Below, in pieces: positions 1-8,673 of a DNA stretch of 64,000 nt. How positions within the stretch are numbered: the first letter of the stretch is position 1; each line of letters opens with the position of its first letter. A program made the position numbers and the translations under genes. The stretch is taken from contig NZ_FCOE02000029.1 of the NCBI RefSeq assembly GCF_001544915.2, positions 36,107 to 100,106 on the forward strand. Reading direction: 5' to 3'. The notes under the pieces were generated by a model. The model saw nothing but the letters and a program-made list of their open reading frames with translations. It ran no database searches and had not been told where the DNA came from. This DNA is from Caballeronia pedi (lineage in GTDB: Bacteria > Pseudomonadota > Gammaproteobacteria > Burkholderiales > Burkholderiaceae).

Positions 1-1
1 A

Positions 2-718
2 GCGGCATCGCCGCGCGGGATCGGCATGGCGACGGCGCGCATGTTCGCGAAGCACGGCGCGAAGGTCGTCATTCTCGATCTCGATGCCGCCGCCGCGCGC
101 GAAGCCGCCAGCAGCATCGGCCCGGAACATCGCGGCTATGTATGCGACGTGACGGACCGCGCCGCCTGCGACGCCGCCGTCGACAGCATCGTCGCGGACC
201 TCGGCACCATCGATATTCTCATCAACAACGCGGGCATCACGCAGGCGGTGAAGCTGCTCGATATCGACAGCAAGAGCTGGGACCGCATTCTCGATGTGAA
301 CCTGCGCGGCGTGCTGTATCTCTCGCAGGCGGTCGTGCCGGTGATGAAGCGCAACGGCGGCGGTTCGATCGGCTGCATGTCGTCGGTGTCGGCGCAGCGC
401 GGCGGCGGCATTCTCGGCGGCCCGCACTATTCCGCTGCAAAGGCCGGCGTGCTCGGTCTCGCGAAAGCGATGGCGCGCGAGTTCGGCGTCGACGGCATCC
501 GCGTGAACTGCGTGACGCCGGGCCTGATTCAGACCGATATCAACGCGGGCAAGATCAGCGACGAAAAGCGCGTCGAGATTCTCGCGGGCATTCCGCTCAA
601 TCGTCTCGGCGTACCCGATGACGTCGCGGGCGCGTTCCTGTTTCTGTCCGCGCCGATTTCCTCGTACATCACCGGCGCCGTCATCGACGTGAACGGAGGC
701 ATGCTGATCCACGGATAA
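2..718 (+). CDS. SDR-family oxidoreductase (5' end outside window)
   Basis: Classical short-chain dehydrogenase/reductase, an NAD(P)-dependent cytosolic enzyme acting on an alcohol or ketone. The frame is open to the left edge and reads ASPRGIG, the end of the TGxxxGIG cofactor loop, so the true start lies a few codons outside the window; an internal ATG at 26 falls inside this loop and cannot be the start. NNAG, the catalytic Ser region (SSVSAQ) and YSAAK (Tyr-x3-Lys) are all present. It stands about 70 bases before a TRAP transporter and is probably in the same operon, so it likely oxidises the imported substrate or a product of it. Substrate unknown. Confidence 0.93.
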   Translation, partial: AASPRGIGMATARMFAKHGAKVVILDLDAAAAREAASSIGPEHRGYVCDVTDRAACDAAVDSIVADLGTIDILINNAGITQAVKLLDIDSKSWDRILDVNLRGVLYLSQAVVPVMKRNGGGSIGCMSSVSAQRGGGILGGPHYSAAKAGVLGLAKAMAREFGVDGIRVNCVTPGLIQTDINAGKISDEKRVEILAGIPLNRLGVPDDVAGAFLFLSAPISSYITGAVIDVNGGMLIHG

Positions 719-791
719 ACGCTCACGCGCAAAGGGCGCGGCATCGGATAACAACACTTATATCGACATCATCAGGTTGGAGGAGCACACC

Positions 792-1832
792 ATGACCATT
801 CGCACGAAGGACAGCGGCATCGACCGGCGCACGTTTCTGAAGGCGGGCGCGACCATCGCCGCCGCCGCGCCGCTGTTTGCCATCACGACGCGCCGCGCAT
901 CGGCGGCGGAGTTTTCGTACAAGCTCGCGACCGGACAGGACCCGACGCATCCGGTGAACATTCGCGGCCAGCAGGCGTGCGACAAGATTCGCGAAGCCAC
1001 CGCCGGCCGCGTCGATATCAAGCTCTTTCCCGCCAACCAGCTCGGCTCCGACACCGACCTGCTCTCGCAGGTGCGCAGCGGCGGCGTCGAGTTCTTCAAC
1101 CTGGCTTCGTCGATTCTCGCGACGCTGACGCCCGCCGCGGGCATCGTCAATACGGGCTTCGCGTTTCCGGATTACGACACGGTCTGGAAAGCGATGGACG
1201 GCGATCTCGGCGGCTATATCCGTCAGCAGATCGAGAAGTCGGGGATCATCGCGGTATCGAAGCCCTGGGACAACGGCTTCCGTCAGGTGAGTTCGTCGAC
1301 GCGCGTGGTGAAGACGCCCGCCGACCTGAAGGGCTTCAAGATCCGCGTGCCGCAGGCGCCGATGCTCACGTCGCTCTTCAAGTCGCTCGATGCCGGTCCC
1401 GCGCCGATCAACTTCAACGAACTGTATTCCGCGTTGCAGACGGGCGTGGTCGAAGGTCAGGAAAATCCGCTGCCGATCATCGCGACGGCGAAGCTCTACG
1501 AAGTGCAGAAGTCGATCAGCCTGACCTCGCACGTCTGGGACGCGTACTGGATTCTCGGCAACCGCCGCGCGTGGGAGAAGCTGCCCGCCGACATGCGCGC
1601 GATCGTCACGCGCGAATTCGAGGCCGCCGGCATGAATCAGCGCGCGGACATCGCGAAGCTGAACCTGTCCTTGCGCGATGACCTGAAAGCCAAGGGCATC
1701 AACATGGTCGACGTGGATCGCGAAGCCTTCCGCAGCGCGCTGAAGAAAACCAGCTTCTATACCGACTGGAAAGCGAAGTACGGCGAACAAGGCTGGGGCG
1801 CACTCGAGAAGTACACCGGCAAACTGGTATGA
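792..1832 (+). CDS. dctP: TRAP transporter substrate-binding protein (DctP family)
   Basis: Periplasmic solute receptor of a tripartite ATP-independent transporter, 346 aa. The N-terminus has a twin-arginine-type signal (DRRTFLKAG, a hydrophobic stretch, RRASA), which suggests export by Tat. The body has the DctP pattern: ANQLGSDTDLLSQVRSGGVEF, a lone conserved Arg region (KGFKIRVPQAP) and a VVEGQENP segment. An earlier in-frame TTG at 777 exists, but GGAGGAG at 779-785 sits properly before ATG 792, which I chose. Its stop overlaps the permease start by 4 bases (ATGA), so translation is coupled. The ligand is probably a carboxylate or sugar acid; this cannot be read from the sequence. Confidence 0.94.
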   Translation: MTIRTKDSGIDRRTFLKAGATIAAAAPLFAITTRRASAAEFSYKLATGQDPTHPVNIRGQQACDKIREATAGRVDIKLFPANQLGSDTDLLSQVRSGGVEFFNLASSILATLTPAAGIVNTGFAFPDYDTVWKAMDGDLGGYIRQQIEKSGIIAVSKPWDNGFRQVSSSTRVVKTPADLKGFKIRVPQAPMLTSLFKSLDAGPAPINFNELYSALQTGVVEGQENPLPIIATAKLYEVQKSISLTSHVWDAYWILGNRRAWEKLPADMRAIVTREFEAAGMNQRADIAKLNLSLRDDLKAKGINMVDVDREAFRSALKKTSFYTDWKAKYGEQGWGALEKYTGKLV

Positions 1833-3700
1833 AGACCATGCAGACGATCATGCTTCCGCATCCGGCGCCGCATCGCAGTGTCGCCGCGAAACTCGATACC
1901 GTGCTCGGCCATCTCGTGGAGATTCCGGCTGCGTTGCTGGTCGTGGCCGAAATCCTCGTGCTGCTCGCGGGCGTGACGAGCCGCTACGTGCTGCATACGC
2001 CGCTCGTCTGGTCCGATGAACTCGCGTCGATGCTGTTCCTCTGGCTCGCGATGCTCGGCGCGGTCGTCGCGCTGCGCCGTGGCGAGCACATGCGGATGAC
2101 TGCGCTGGTCGGCATGGCGTCGCCGGGCGTGCGCGCGTTTCTCGATGTCGTCGCGATCGCCGCGCCGCTCGCATTCCTCGCGATGGTCGTCGGTCCGGCC
2201 TTCGATTTCGCGCAGGACGAAGCCTTCATCACGACGCCCGCGCTCGACATTCCCAACTCGTGGCGCGCGGCGGCGCTGCCGATCGGCTCGGGCCTGATGC
2301 TGCTGGTCGCGTGCCTGCGGCTCGCGCGCGTCGGCGACTGGAAGCTCGTGCTCGGCGCGCTCGCGCTGGTCGCGGCCATCGCGGGCGCGTTCTACGCGGC
2401 GAGTCCCGTGCTGAAGGATCTCGGCAATCTGAACCTGCTGATCTTCTTCGTCGGGCTGGTTGCGGTGTGCGTGCTGTCGGGCGTGCCGATCGCCTTCTCG
2501 TTCGGCCTCGCGACCTTCGGCTATCTCGCGCTGACGACCAGCACGCCGCTCGTCGTCGTGGTCGGGCGCATGGACGAAGGCATGTCGCATCTGATTCTGC
2601 TGTCGGTGCCGCTGTTCGTGTTCCTCGGCCAGCTGATCGAGATGACGGGCATGGCGGCCGCGATGATCGCGTTCCTCGCGAGCCTGCTCGGCCACGTGCG
2701 CGGCGGCCTGTCGTACGTGCTCGTCGGCGCGATGTATCTCGTCTCCGGCATCTCCGGCTCCAAGGCCGCCGACATGGCCGCCGTCGCGCCGGTGCTGTTT
2801 CCCGAGATGAAGGCGCGCGGCGCGAAACCCGGCGATCTCGTCGCGTTGCTCGCGGCGACGGGCGCGCAGACCGAAACCATTCCGCCGAGCCTCGTGCTCA
2901 TCACGCTGGGTTCGGTCACGGGCGTGTCGATTTCCGCGCTGTTCACGGGCGGCATGCTGCCGGGCGTCGTGCTTGCGATCACGCTGTGCGCGGTCGTGTG
3001 GTGGCGGTATCGCGTGGACGATCTGTCGAACGTGAAGCGCGCGACGCGCGGCGAAATCGTGCGCCGGCTCGCCATCGCGCTGCCCGCGCTCGCGTTGCCG
3101 TTCGTGATTCGCGCGGCGGTCGTCGAAGGCGTCGCGACGGCCACGGAGGTGTCCACCATCGGCATCGCGTATGCGATTCTCGCGGGCCTGCTGATCTATC
3201 GCCGCTTCGAATGGACGCGCCTCAAGCCGATGCTGATCGATACCGCCGCCCTCTCCGGCGCGATCCTGCTCATCATCGGCGCGGCGACGAGCATGGCGTG
3301 GGCGCTCACGCAATCCGGCTTCTCGGGCCAGCTCGCGCGCACCATGGCCGCGCTGCCCGGCGGCGCGTGGATGTTCATGGCGGCGTCGATTTTGGTGTTC
3401 ATCGTGCTCGGCAGCGTGCTCGAAGGCATTCCCGCGATCGTGCTGTTCGGCCCGCTGATGTTCCCGATCGCGCGGCAAATGGGCATCAACGAGGTGCACT
3501 ACGCCATGGTCGTCATCCTGTCGATGGGCGTCGGCCTGTTCGCGCCGCCGTTCGGCGTCGGCTATTACTCGGCGTGCGCGGTGAGCCGCATCCATCCCGA
3601 CGAAGGCATGAAGCCGATCATCGGCTACATCCTGGCGCTGATCGCCGGCCTGATTCTCGTCGCCGCCATTCCGTGGATCTCCACGGGCTTCCTGAAATAA
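1829..3700 (+). CDS. TRAP transporter permease, small and large subunits fused (DctQ-DctM)
   Basis: Inner-membrane permease of 623 aa. About the first 190 residues match the four-helix DctQ subunit (VWSDELASMLFLWLAMLG, the usual DctQ signature); the rest is the DctM large subunit with GISGSKAADMAAVAP, IPPSLVLITLGSVTGVS and the C-terminal LFAPPFGVGYYSACAV stretch. Fusion of the two is a known TRAP variant. It overlaps dctP by 4 bases. A second fused permease of the same architecture lies at 46284-48182 and looks paralogous. It imports the ligand captured by the upstream receptor using the sodium or proton gradient. Confidence 0.95.
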   Translation: MKTMQTIMLPHPAPHRSVAAKLDTVLGHLVEIPAALLVVAEILVLLAGVTSRYVLHTPLVWSDELASMLFLWLAMLGAVVALRRGEHMRMTALVGMASPGVRAFLDVVAIAAPLAFLAMVVGPAFDFAQDEAFITTPALDIPNSWRAAALPIGSGLMLLVACLRLARVGDWKLVLGALALVAAIAGAFYAASPVLKDLGNLNLLIFFVGLVAVCVLSGVPIAFSFGLATFGYLALTTSTPLVVVVGRMDEGMSHLILLSVPLFVFLGQLIEMTGMAAAMIAFLASLLGHVRGGLSYVLVGAMYLVSGISGSKAADMAAVAPVLFPEMKARGAKPGDLVALLAATGAQTETIPPSLVLITLGSVTGVSISALFTGGMLPGVVLAITLCAVVWWRYRVDDLSNVKRATRGEIVRRLAIALPALALPFVIRAAVVEGVATATEVSTIGIAYAILAGLLIYRRFEWTRLKPMLIDTAALSGAILLIIGAATSMAWALTQSGFSGQLARTMAALPGGAWMFMAASILVFIVLGSVLEGIPAIVLFGPLMFPIARQMGINEVHYAMVVILSMGVGLFAPPFGVGYYSACAVSRIHPDEGMKPIIGYILALIAGLILVAAIPWISTGFLK

Positions 3701-3721
3701 CTCTCTTCCGGTCCCTTTGAT

Positions 3722-3742
3722 GCCGCTCCTCGCCGGAGCGGC
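3722..3742 (+). other. Perfect hairpin directly upstream of the transketolase ribosome binding site
   Basis: GCCGCTCC (3722-3729) pairs perfectly with GGAGCGGC (3735-3742) across a 5-base loop. The AAGGAG ribosome site starts at 3743, immediately after the stem. It lies in the 53-base gap between the TRAP permease and transketolase genes. It may protect or segment the mRNA or affect translation initiation; there is no T run, so it is not a classical terminator. Confidence 0.5.
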
Positions 3743-3753
3743 AAGGAGAAGTC

Positions 3754-5733
3754 ATGTCTTCCATCGACACGCAGCCGCTGTCGAACGCCATTCGCTTTCT
3801 CGCCATCGACGCCATCGTGCGCGCGGGCGAAGGTCATCAGGGCGTGCCGCTCGGCATGGCCGAAATCGCGACCGCACTGTTCACGCGCCATCTGAAGTTC
3901 AATCCCGCCGATCCGCAATGGCCCGACCGCGACCGCTTCGTGCTGTCCAACGGGCACGGTTCGATGCTGCTCTACGCCGTGCTGCATCTGACGGGTTACG
4001 CGAACTTCGGCATCGATCAGATCAGGACGTTTCGCGACATGGGCTCGCATTGCGAAGGCCATCCGGAATTCGATACCGCGTCGGGCATCGAAGTGACGAC
4101 GGGACCGCTCGGGCAAGGCATCGCGAACGCGTTCGGCATGGCGGTCGCGGAAGCGTATCTGAGCGCGAAGTTCGGCGATCGCATCGTCGATCACCATACC
4201 TATGCGTTCGTCGGCGACGGCTGTCTGCAGGAAGGCGTCGGGCAGGAAATGATCTCGCTCGCCGGGCATCTGAAGCTCGGCAAGCTGATTCTGTGCTGGG
4301 ACGACAACCGCATCACCGATGACGGCAGCACGGCGCTGTCCATCAGCGAGGACGTGAGCGCGCGTTTTCGCGTGGCGGGCTGGCATGTCGTCGAAGTCGA
4401 CGGGCACGATCTCGAAGCGGTGTCCCGCGCGCTCGAAGCAGCGAAGCAGGACCCGCGTCCGTCGATGATCGCGTGCCGCACGGTGATCGCACGCGGCATC
4501 GCACGCTTGCAGGGTCAACGCGGCGGCCATAGCGGACGTCTCTTCGAGAAGGACGCCGATGCCGCACGCAACGAACTGAACTGGCCGCACCCGGCCTTCG
4601 AGATTCCCGCCGATGTGCTGAAAACCTGGCGCGACGCGGGCCGTCGCAGCGAAGGCGAGTATCGCGCATGGCGCGAGCGGCTCGCGTCGCTGTCCGCGCA
4701 AGATCGCGCCGAATTCGATCGCATCCAGGCGGGTGAGTTGCCCGCTGGCTGGCGCCGGACGCTCGAAGACTACAAGCGCGAAGCGACGAAGCAGGACGAA
4801 GCGCCCGGCGGCATCATGATTTCCGCCGAGATCAACGATCTGCTCGTGAACGTGCTGCCCGAACGCATGATCGGCTGCGCGGACCTCGAAGCGCCGACGA
4901 GCCACAAGCGCAGCCTGCGCGCGTTCACCGCCGAGGATCGCGGCGGCGCGTACGTGCATTGCGGCGTGCGCGAGCACGTGATGGGGTCGATGGCGAACGG
5001 CATGGCGGCGCACGGCGGCGTCGTGCCGCTCTCGGTCACGTATCTCGCGTTCGCCGACTACGAGCGCCCGGCCATGCGGATGGCCGCGCTGATGGGCTTG
5101 CCGGTGAAATTCGTCTTCAGCCACGATTCGATCGGCGTCGGCAAGAACGGCCCCACGCATCAGCCCGTCGAAATCCTGGCGTCCTTGCGCGCGATGCCGA
5201 ACATGCGCGTGTTCCGTCCCGCCGACGCCGTCGAAGCCGCCGAATGCTGGATGCTCGCGTACGAGCGCAAGACCGGCCCGAGCACCATGGTGTTCGCGCG
5301 TCAGGCGCTGCCGCTCGTGCGCCGCACGCACGACGACGCGAACCTGAGCGCGCGCGGCGGCTACGTGATCGCGGATGCGGATGGCCGTCCACGGCGCGTC
5401 ACGCTCATCGCGACGGGATCGGAGGTCGCGATTGCGCTCGCCGCGCGCGAGCAGTTGCAGGCGCTGGGCATCGCGACCGCGGTCGTATCGATGCCGTGCT
5501 GTGAACTCTTCGACGAGCAGGACGCGCCGTATCGCATGAGCGTGCTCGGCGTCGACAGCGTGCGCGTCGTCGTGGAAGCTGCCGTGCGCTTCGGCTGGGA
5601 CCGCTATCTCGGCGAACGCGACGGCTTCGTCGGCATGAAGGGCTTCGGCGCATCGGGACCGGCCGAGACGCTTTACGAGCACTTCGGCATCACGCCGGCG
5701 CACGTCGTCGCCGAAGTGAAGCGGCATCTTTGA
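3754..5733 (+). CDS. tkt: Transketolase, full-length
   Basis: Thiamine-diphosphate enzyme that moves two-carbon ketol units between sugar phosphates; 659 aa, the normal length for a one-chain transketolase. The N-terminal ThDP domain shows SNGHGSMLLYAVLHLTGY, TGPLGQGIANAFGMA and the GDGCLQEG...WDDN cofactor motif. The central pyrimidine-binding domain has YVHCGVREHVMGSMANG, with the catalytic Glu in REH, and HDSIGVGKNGPTHQP. Start ATG is preceded by AAGGAG. It lies between a TRAP permease and a 2-hydroxyacid dehydrogenase, so it probably serves a dedicated catabolic pathway rather than the core pentose pathway. A second, split transketolase follows at 7774-9671. Confidence 0.95.
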   Translation: MSSIDTQPLSNAIRFLAIDAIVRAGEGHQGVPLGMAEIATALFTRHLKFNPADPQWPDRDRFVLSNGHGSMLLYAVLHLTGYANFGIDQIRTFRDMGSHCEGHPEFDTASGIEVTTGPLGQGIANAFGMAVAEAYLSAKFGDRIVDHHTYAFVGDGCLQEGVGQEMISLAGHLKLGKLILCWDDNRITDDGSTALSISEDVSARFRVAGWHVVEVDGHDLEAVSRALEAAKQDPRPSMIACRTVIARGIARLQGQRGGHSGRLFEKDADAARNELNWPHPAFEIPADVLKTWRDAGRRSEGEYRAWRERLASLSAQDRAEFDRIQAGELPAGWRRTLEDYKREATKQDEAPGGIMISAEINDLLVNVLPERMIGCADLEAPTSHKRSLRAFTAEDRGGAYVHCGVREHVMGSMANGMAAHGGVVPLSVTYLAFADYERPAMRMAALMGLPVKFVFSHDSIGVGKNGPTHQPVEILASLRAMPNMRVFRPADAVEAAECWMLAYERKTGPSTMVFARQALPLVRRTHDDANLSARGGYVIADADGRPRRVTLIATGSEVAIALAAREQLQALGIATAVVSMPCCELFDEQDAPYRMSVLGVDSVRVVVEAAVRFGWDRYLGERDGFVGMKGFGASGPAETLYEHFGITPAHVVAEVKRHL

Positions 5734-5753
5734 ACCTTCAACTCAGGAACACC

Positions 5754-6710
5754 ATGCAGAAGATCGTCTTTCTCGACCGCGAAACGCTCGCGCCGCAGAT
5801 CACGCTCAAGCGTCCCGCGTTCGCACACGAACTCGTCGAATACGGCCGCAGCGCGCCCGACGAAGTCGCGTCGCGTTTGCAGGGCGCGAGCATCGTCATC
5901 ACGAACAAGGTGGCGATCAGCGCGGATGTCGTCGCGCAAGTGCCGACGCTCAGGCTCGTCGCGGTCGCGGCCACCGGCACGGATGTCGTCGACAAGGCGG
6001 CGTGCGCGCAGCGCGGCATCGTCGTGTCGAATATTCGCGGCTATGCGGTGAATACCGTGCCCGAGCATACTTTCGCGCTGATGCTGGCGCTGCGCCGCAA
6101 CCTGATCGCGTATCGCGATGACGTGCTCGCCGGCGAATGGCAGAAGTCCGGCCAGTTCTGCTTCTTCAATCACGCGATCCGCGATCTCGGCGGCGCGACG
6201 CTCGGCATCATCGGCGAGGGCGTGCTCGGGCAGCGCGTCGCGGAGATCGCGAAGGCGTTCGGCATGAAGCCGAAATTCGCGGCGCACAAAGGGCGCGGCG
6301 ACATGGGGCCGCTCTACGCGCCGTGGGACGACGTGCTCGCGACCAGCGATGTCATCACGATCCACAGCCCGCTTACGCAAGCGACGCGCGGCATGCTGTC
6401 GAGCGCCGAATTCCGCGCGATGAAGAAGAAGCCGCTCATCATCAACACGGCGCGCGGCGGTCTCGTCGATGAAGCCGCGCTGGTCGCCGCACTCGACGAA
6501 GGATTGATCAGCGGCATCGGCTTCGACGTGCTGACGACCGAGCCGCCCGCGCCCGACAACGCGCTGATGCGTATTGCGAACCGGCCGAACGTGATCGTGA
6601 CGCCGCACGTCGCGTGGGCCTCGGATGAAGCGCAGCAAACGCTCGCCGACCAGTTGATGGACAACGTCGCGGCCTTCGTCGCGGGCCATCCGGTCAACGT
6701 GGTGTCATGA
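5754..6710 (+). CDS. D-isomer-specific 2-hydroxyacid dehydrogenase
   Basis: NAD(P)-dependent dehydrogenase of the glycerate/hydroxypyruvate/phosphoglycerate dehydrogenase family, 318 aa. The Rossmann motif GEGVLG is clear, and the catalytic triad is in the expected places: Arg in NTARGGLVDE, Glu in FDVLTTEPP and His in VTPHVAWAS. A TTG at 5730 would extend the frame, but ATG 5754 has an AGGAA site nearby and gives the usual family length. It follows transketolase by 20 bases in the same operon and ends 6 bases inside the convergent LysR gene. It may reduce hydroxypyruvate or glyoxylate; the exact substrate is not determined. Confidence 0.93.
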   Translation: MQKIVFLDRETLAPQITLKRPAFAHELVEYGRSAPDEVASRLQGASIVITNKVAISADVVAQVPTLRLVAVAATGTDVVDKAACAQRGIVVSNIRGYAVNTVPEHTFALMLALRRNLIAYRDDVLAGEWQKSGQFCFFNHAIRDLGGATLGIIGEGVLGQRVAEIAKAFGMKPKFAAHKGRGDMGPLYAPWDDVLATSDVITIHSPLTQATRGMLSSAEFRAMKKKPLIINTARGGLVDEAALVAALDEGLISGIGFDVLTTEPPAPDNALMRIANRPNVIVTPHVAWASDEAQQTLADQLMDNVAAFVAGHPVNVVS

Positions 6711-7595
6711 TGCGTCGGCGATGCCGAGCGCGTTCAGCAACCACGCCTTGAAGGTCTCGAATGCCTCGTGCCGATGCGCCCTGCGCGGATGCACGAGGTA
6801 ATGCCCGACGTATTCCACTTCGCGCGTCGAACCGGCAAGCGGGCGCACGAGTTCGCCACGTTGCAGCTCGCGTTCGGATAGCAACGTCGATTCGAGCACG
6901 ACGCCCAGGCCATCGACGGCGGCGGCGATCGCCATCGAACTGCGGTCGAAGCGCAGGCCGTAATGCGTCGGCGGCGGCAGCTGATTGGCTTCGAACCAGC
7001 CTTTCCACTGATACATCTGCACTTCGCACTGAATCAACGGCATGTGATACAGGTCTTCCGGCTTGCGGATGCGCTCCGCGAGCGCGGGCGTGCACAGCGG
7101 CGCAAGCCCTTCCAGCGCGAGCGGAATCTTTTCGTGCGGCGATGGCTTCGGCTCGCCATAGACGATGTCGAGATCGAAGTCGTCGTCGAAACGCGCGTAG
7201 TCCGTGCTCGCCGAAAACCGCAAATCGATGTTCGGATGGTCGCGCACGAAACCCGCGAGCCGCGGCAGCAGCCATTGCGTCGCGAAGCTCGGCGCGGTGT
7301 GCAGCCGCAGCGGCGTGCGCTCCTCGCGCGTCAGCAGCGCGAAACCGCGCTGCATCTCGTCCATGCCGCGCTGAATGTGCTCCATCAGAATCGCGCCTTC
7401 GCGCGTCAGACGCACTTCGCGCGTGCTGCGCAGAAACAGGCGATGTCCGAGCAGATCCTCCAGCTTGCGCACCGAATGACTGACCGCGCTCGGCGACAGG
7501 CTCAGCTCGCGCGCGGCGTCGGCGAAAGACAGCGTGCGCCCGGCAGCCTCGAAAACCCGGATATACGAAAGCGGAACCTTGCGGAAGACGTTCAT
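6705..7595 (-). CDS. LysR-family regulator (GcvA-like)
   Basis: DNA-binding regulator of 296 aa. An N-terminal winged helix (FADAARELSLSPSAVSHSVRKLEDLLGHRLF) is followed by a LysR effector domain. The opening PLSYIRVFEAAGRTLSF is typical of the GcvA subgroup. It is transcribed away from the split transketolase operon and converges with the upstream TRAP/transketolase operon, so it probably controls one or both. The intergenic stretch 7596-7773 should hold its operator. No specific ligand can be inferred. Confidence 0.93.
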   Translation of the reverse strand: MNVFRKVPLSYIRVFEAAGRTLSFADAARELSLSPSAVSHSVRKLEDLLGHRLFLRSTREVRLTREGAILMEHIQRGMDEMQRGFALLTREERTPLRLHTAPSFATQWLLPRLAGFVRDHPNIDLRFSASTDYARFDDDFDLDIVYGEPKPSPHEKIPLALEGLAPLCTPALAERIRKPEDLYHMPLIQCEVQMYQWKGWFEANQLPPPTHYGLRFDRSSMAIAAAVDGLGVVLESTLLSERELQRGELVRPLAGSTREVEYVGHYLVHPRRAHRHEAFETFKAWLLNALGIADAS

Positions 7596-7773
7596 GCGCG
7601 TGATTCGTGAATGGCATTCAATAGTTGGTGCAATCTTTTCTTTTGTCAGCCCCGGTTGTCAAGGCTAAATTAGGCCAACCTCGTTCCTACACCCGTCCGA
7701 TTGCTGAACAGGAGACAACTGCAGCCATCGGGGGTTGTCGAGGCACTCACTCCCGTCTTTCGCAGGAACAGCC
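7596..7773. promoter_or_regulatory. Divergent promoter region between LysR gene and split transketolase operon
   Basis: 178 bases, less GC-rich than the flanking genes. It contains an interrupted inverted repeat GGTTG...CCAACC around 7657-7682 with an AT-rich centre, of the kind LysR regulators bind. A GGAA site at 7764-7768 precedes the transketolase start. The operator assignment is an inference from layout. Confidence 0.4.
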
Positions 7774-8673
7774 ATGACAATGATCACAGAGGCCGAGCCG
7801 CAAGCAGGCTCGGCGTCGGCGCAGTCCGCCACGGTCGCGAAGCTCGACCATCACGCGTATCGCATTCGCCGCTTCGCGCTGCGCATGGGCGAAGTTCAGG
7901 GCCAGGGCTACATCGGCCAGGCGCTCGGACTCGCCGATGCCCTCGCCGTCGCCTGGTGCCACGCGATGAACATCCGCCCCGGCGAGCCCGAATGGGAAGG
8001 CCACGACCGCTTCCTGCTCTCGCACGGCCACTACGCGATCGCGCTCTACGCGGCGCTGATCGAAGCGGGCGTGATCCCCGAGGAAGAGCTGGAAACCTAC
8101 GGTTCCGACGACAGCCGTCTGCCGATGTCCGGCATGGCGACCTACACGCCCGGCATGGAAATCTCGGGCGGCTCGCTCGGCCAGGGTCTGACGATCGCCG
8201 TCGGCATGGCGCTCGGCCTGCGTCTGAAGGGCAATCCTGCCTTCGTCTACAACTCGATGTCCGATGGCGAGCTCGACGAAGGCGCGACCTGGGAAGCTGC
8301 GCTTTCCGCCGCGCATCACGGTCTCGGCAATCTGATCACGATGGTCGACATCAACCGCCAGCAGGCCGATGGCGCGTCGCACGACGTGCTCGGCTTCGAG
8401 CCGCTCGCGGACAAGTTCGTGTCGTTCGGCTGGCACGTCGAGCGCGTGAACGGCAACGACATGCCCGCGCTCGTCGCGGCGTTCGACCGCTGCCGCGCGC
8501 TGACCGAAGCGAAGCCGCGCGTGATCCTGCTCGATACGCTGATGGGCAAGGGCGTGCCGTTTCTGGAGACGCGCGAGAAGAATCACTTCATCCGGGTCGA
8601 TCCGGAAGAATGGCAGCAGGCGATCGCCGTGCTCGACCAAAACCACGCAGCCGCAAAGGGAGACCAGGCATGA
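7774..8673 (+). CDS. Transketolase, N-terminal (alpha) subunit
   Basis: ThDP-binding half of a two-chain transketolase, 299 aa. LLSHGHYAIALYAALIEAG and the cofactor motif GELDEGATWEAA...DINRQQADG match the N-terminal transketolase domain, and SGGSLGQGLTIAVGMALG is the family Gly-rich turn. ATG 7774 has AGGAA in front and was preferred over ORF starts further upstream. Its stop overlaps the beta-subunit start (ATGA), as expected for a heteromeric enzyme made in equal amounts. Split transketolases often serve specialised sugar or polyol pathways. Confidence 0.94.
   Translation: MTMITEAEPQAGSASAQSATVAKLDHHAYRIRRFALRMGEVQGQGYIGQALGLADALAVAWCHAMNIRPGEPEWEGHDRFLLSHGHYAIALYAALIEAGVIPEEELETYGSDDSRLPMSGMATYTPGMEISGGSLGQGLTIAVGMALGLRLKGNPAFVYNSMSDGELDEGATWEAALSAAHHGLGNLITMVDINRQQADGASHDVLGFEPLADKFVSFGWHVERVNGNDMPALVAAFDRCRALTEAKPRVILLDTLMGKGVPFLETREKNHFIRVDPEEWQQAIAVLDQNHAAAKGDQA

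Noticed and set aside
1757..3595. 612-aa open frame on the - strand
   Set aside because: It is the antisense shadow of the TRAP permease: Arg/His/Asp/Gln-rich with no domain, no ribosome site, and the real gene on the + strand is unmistakable.
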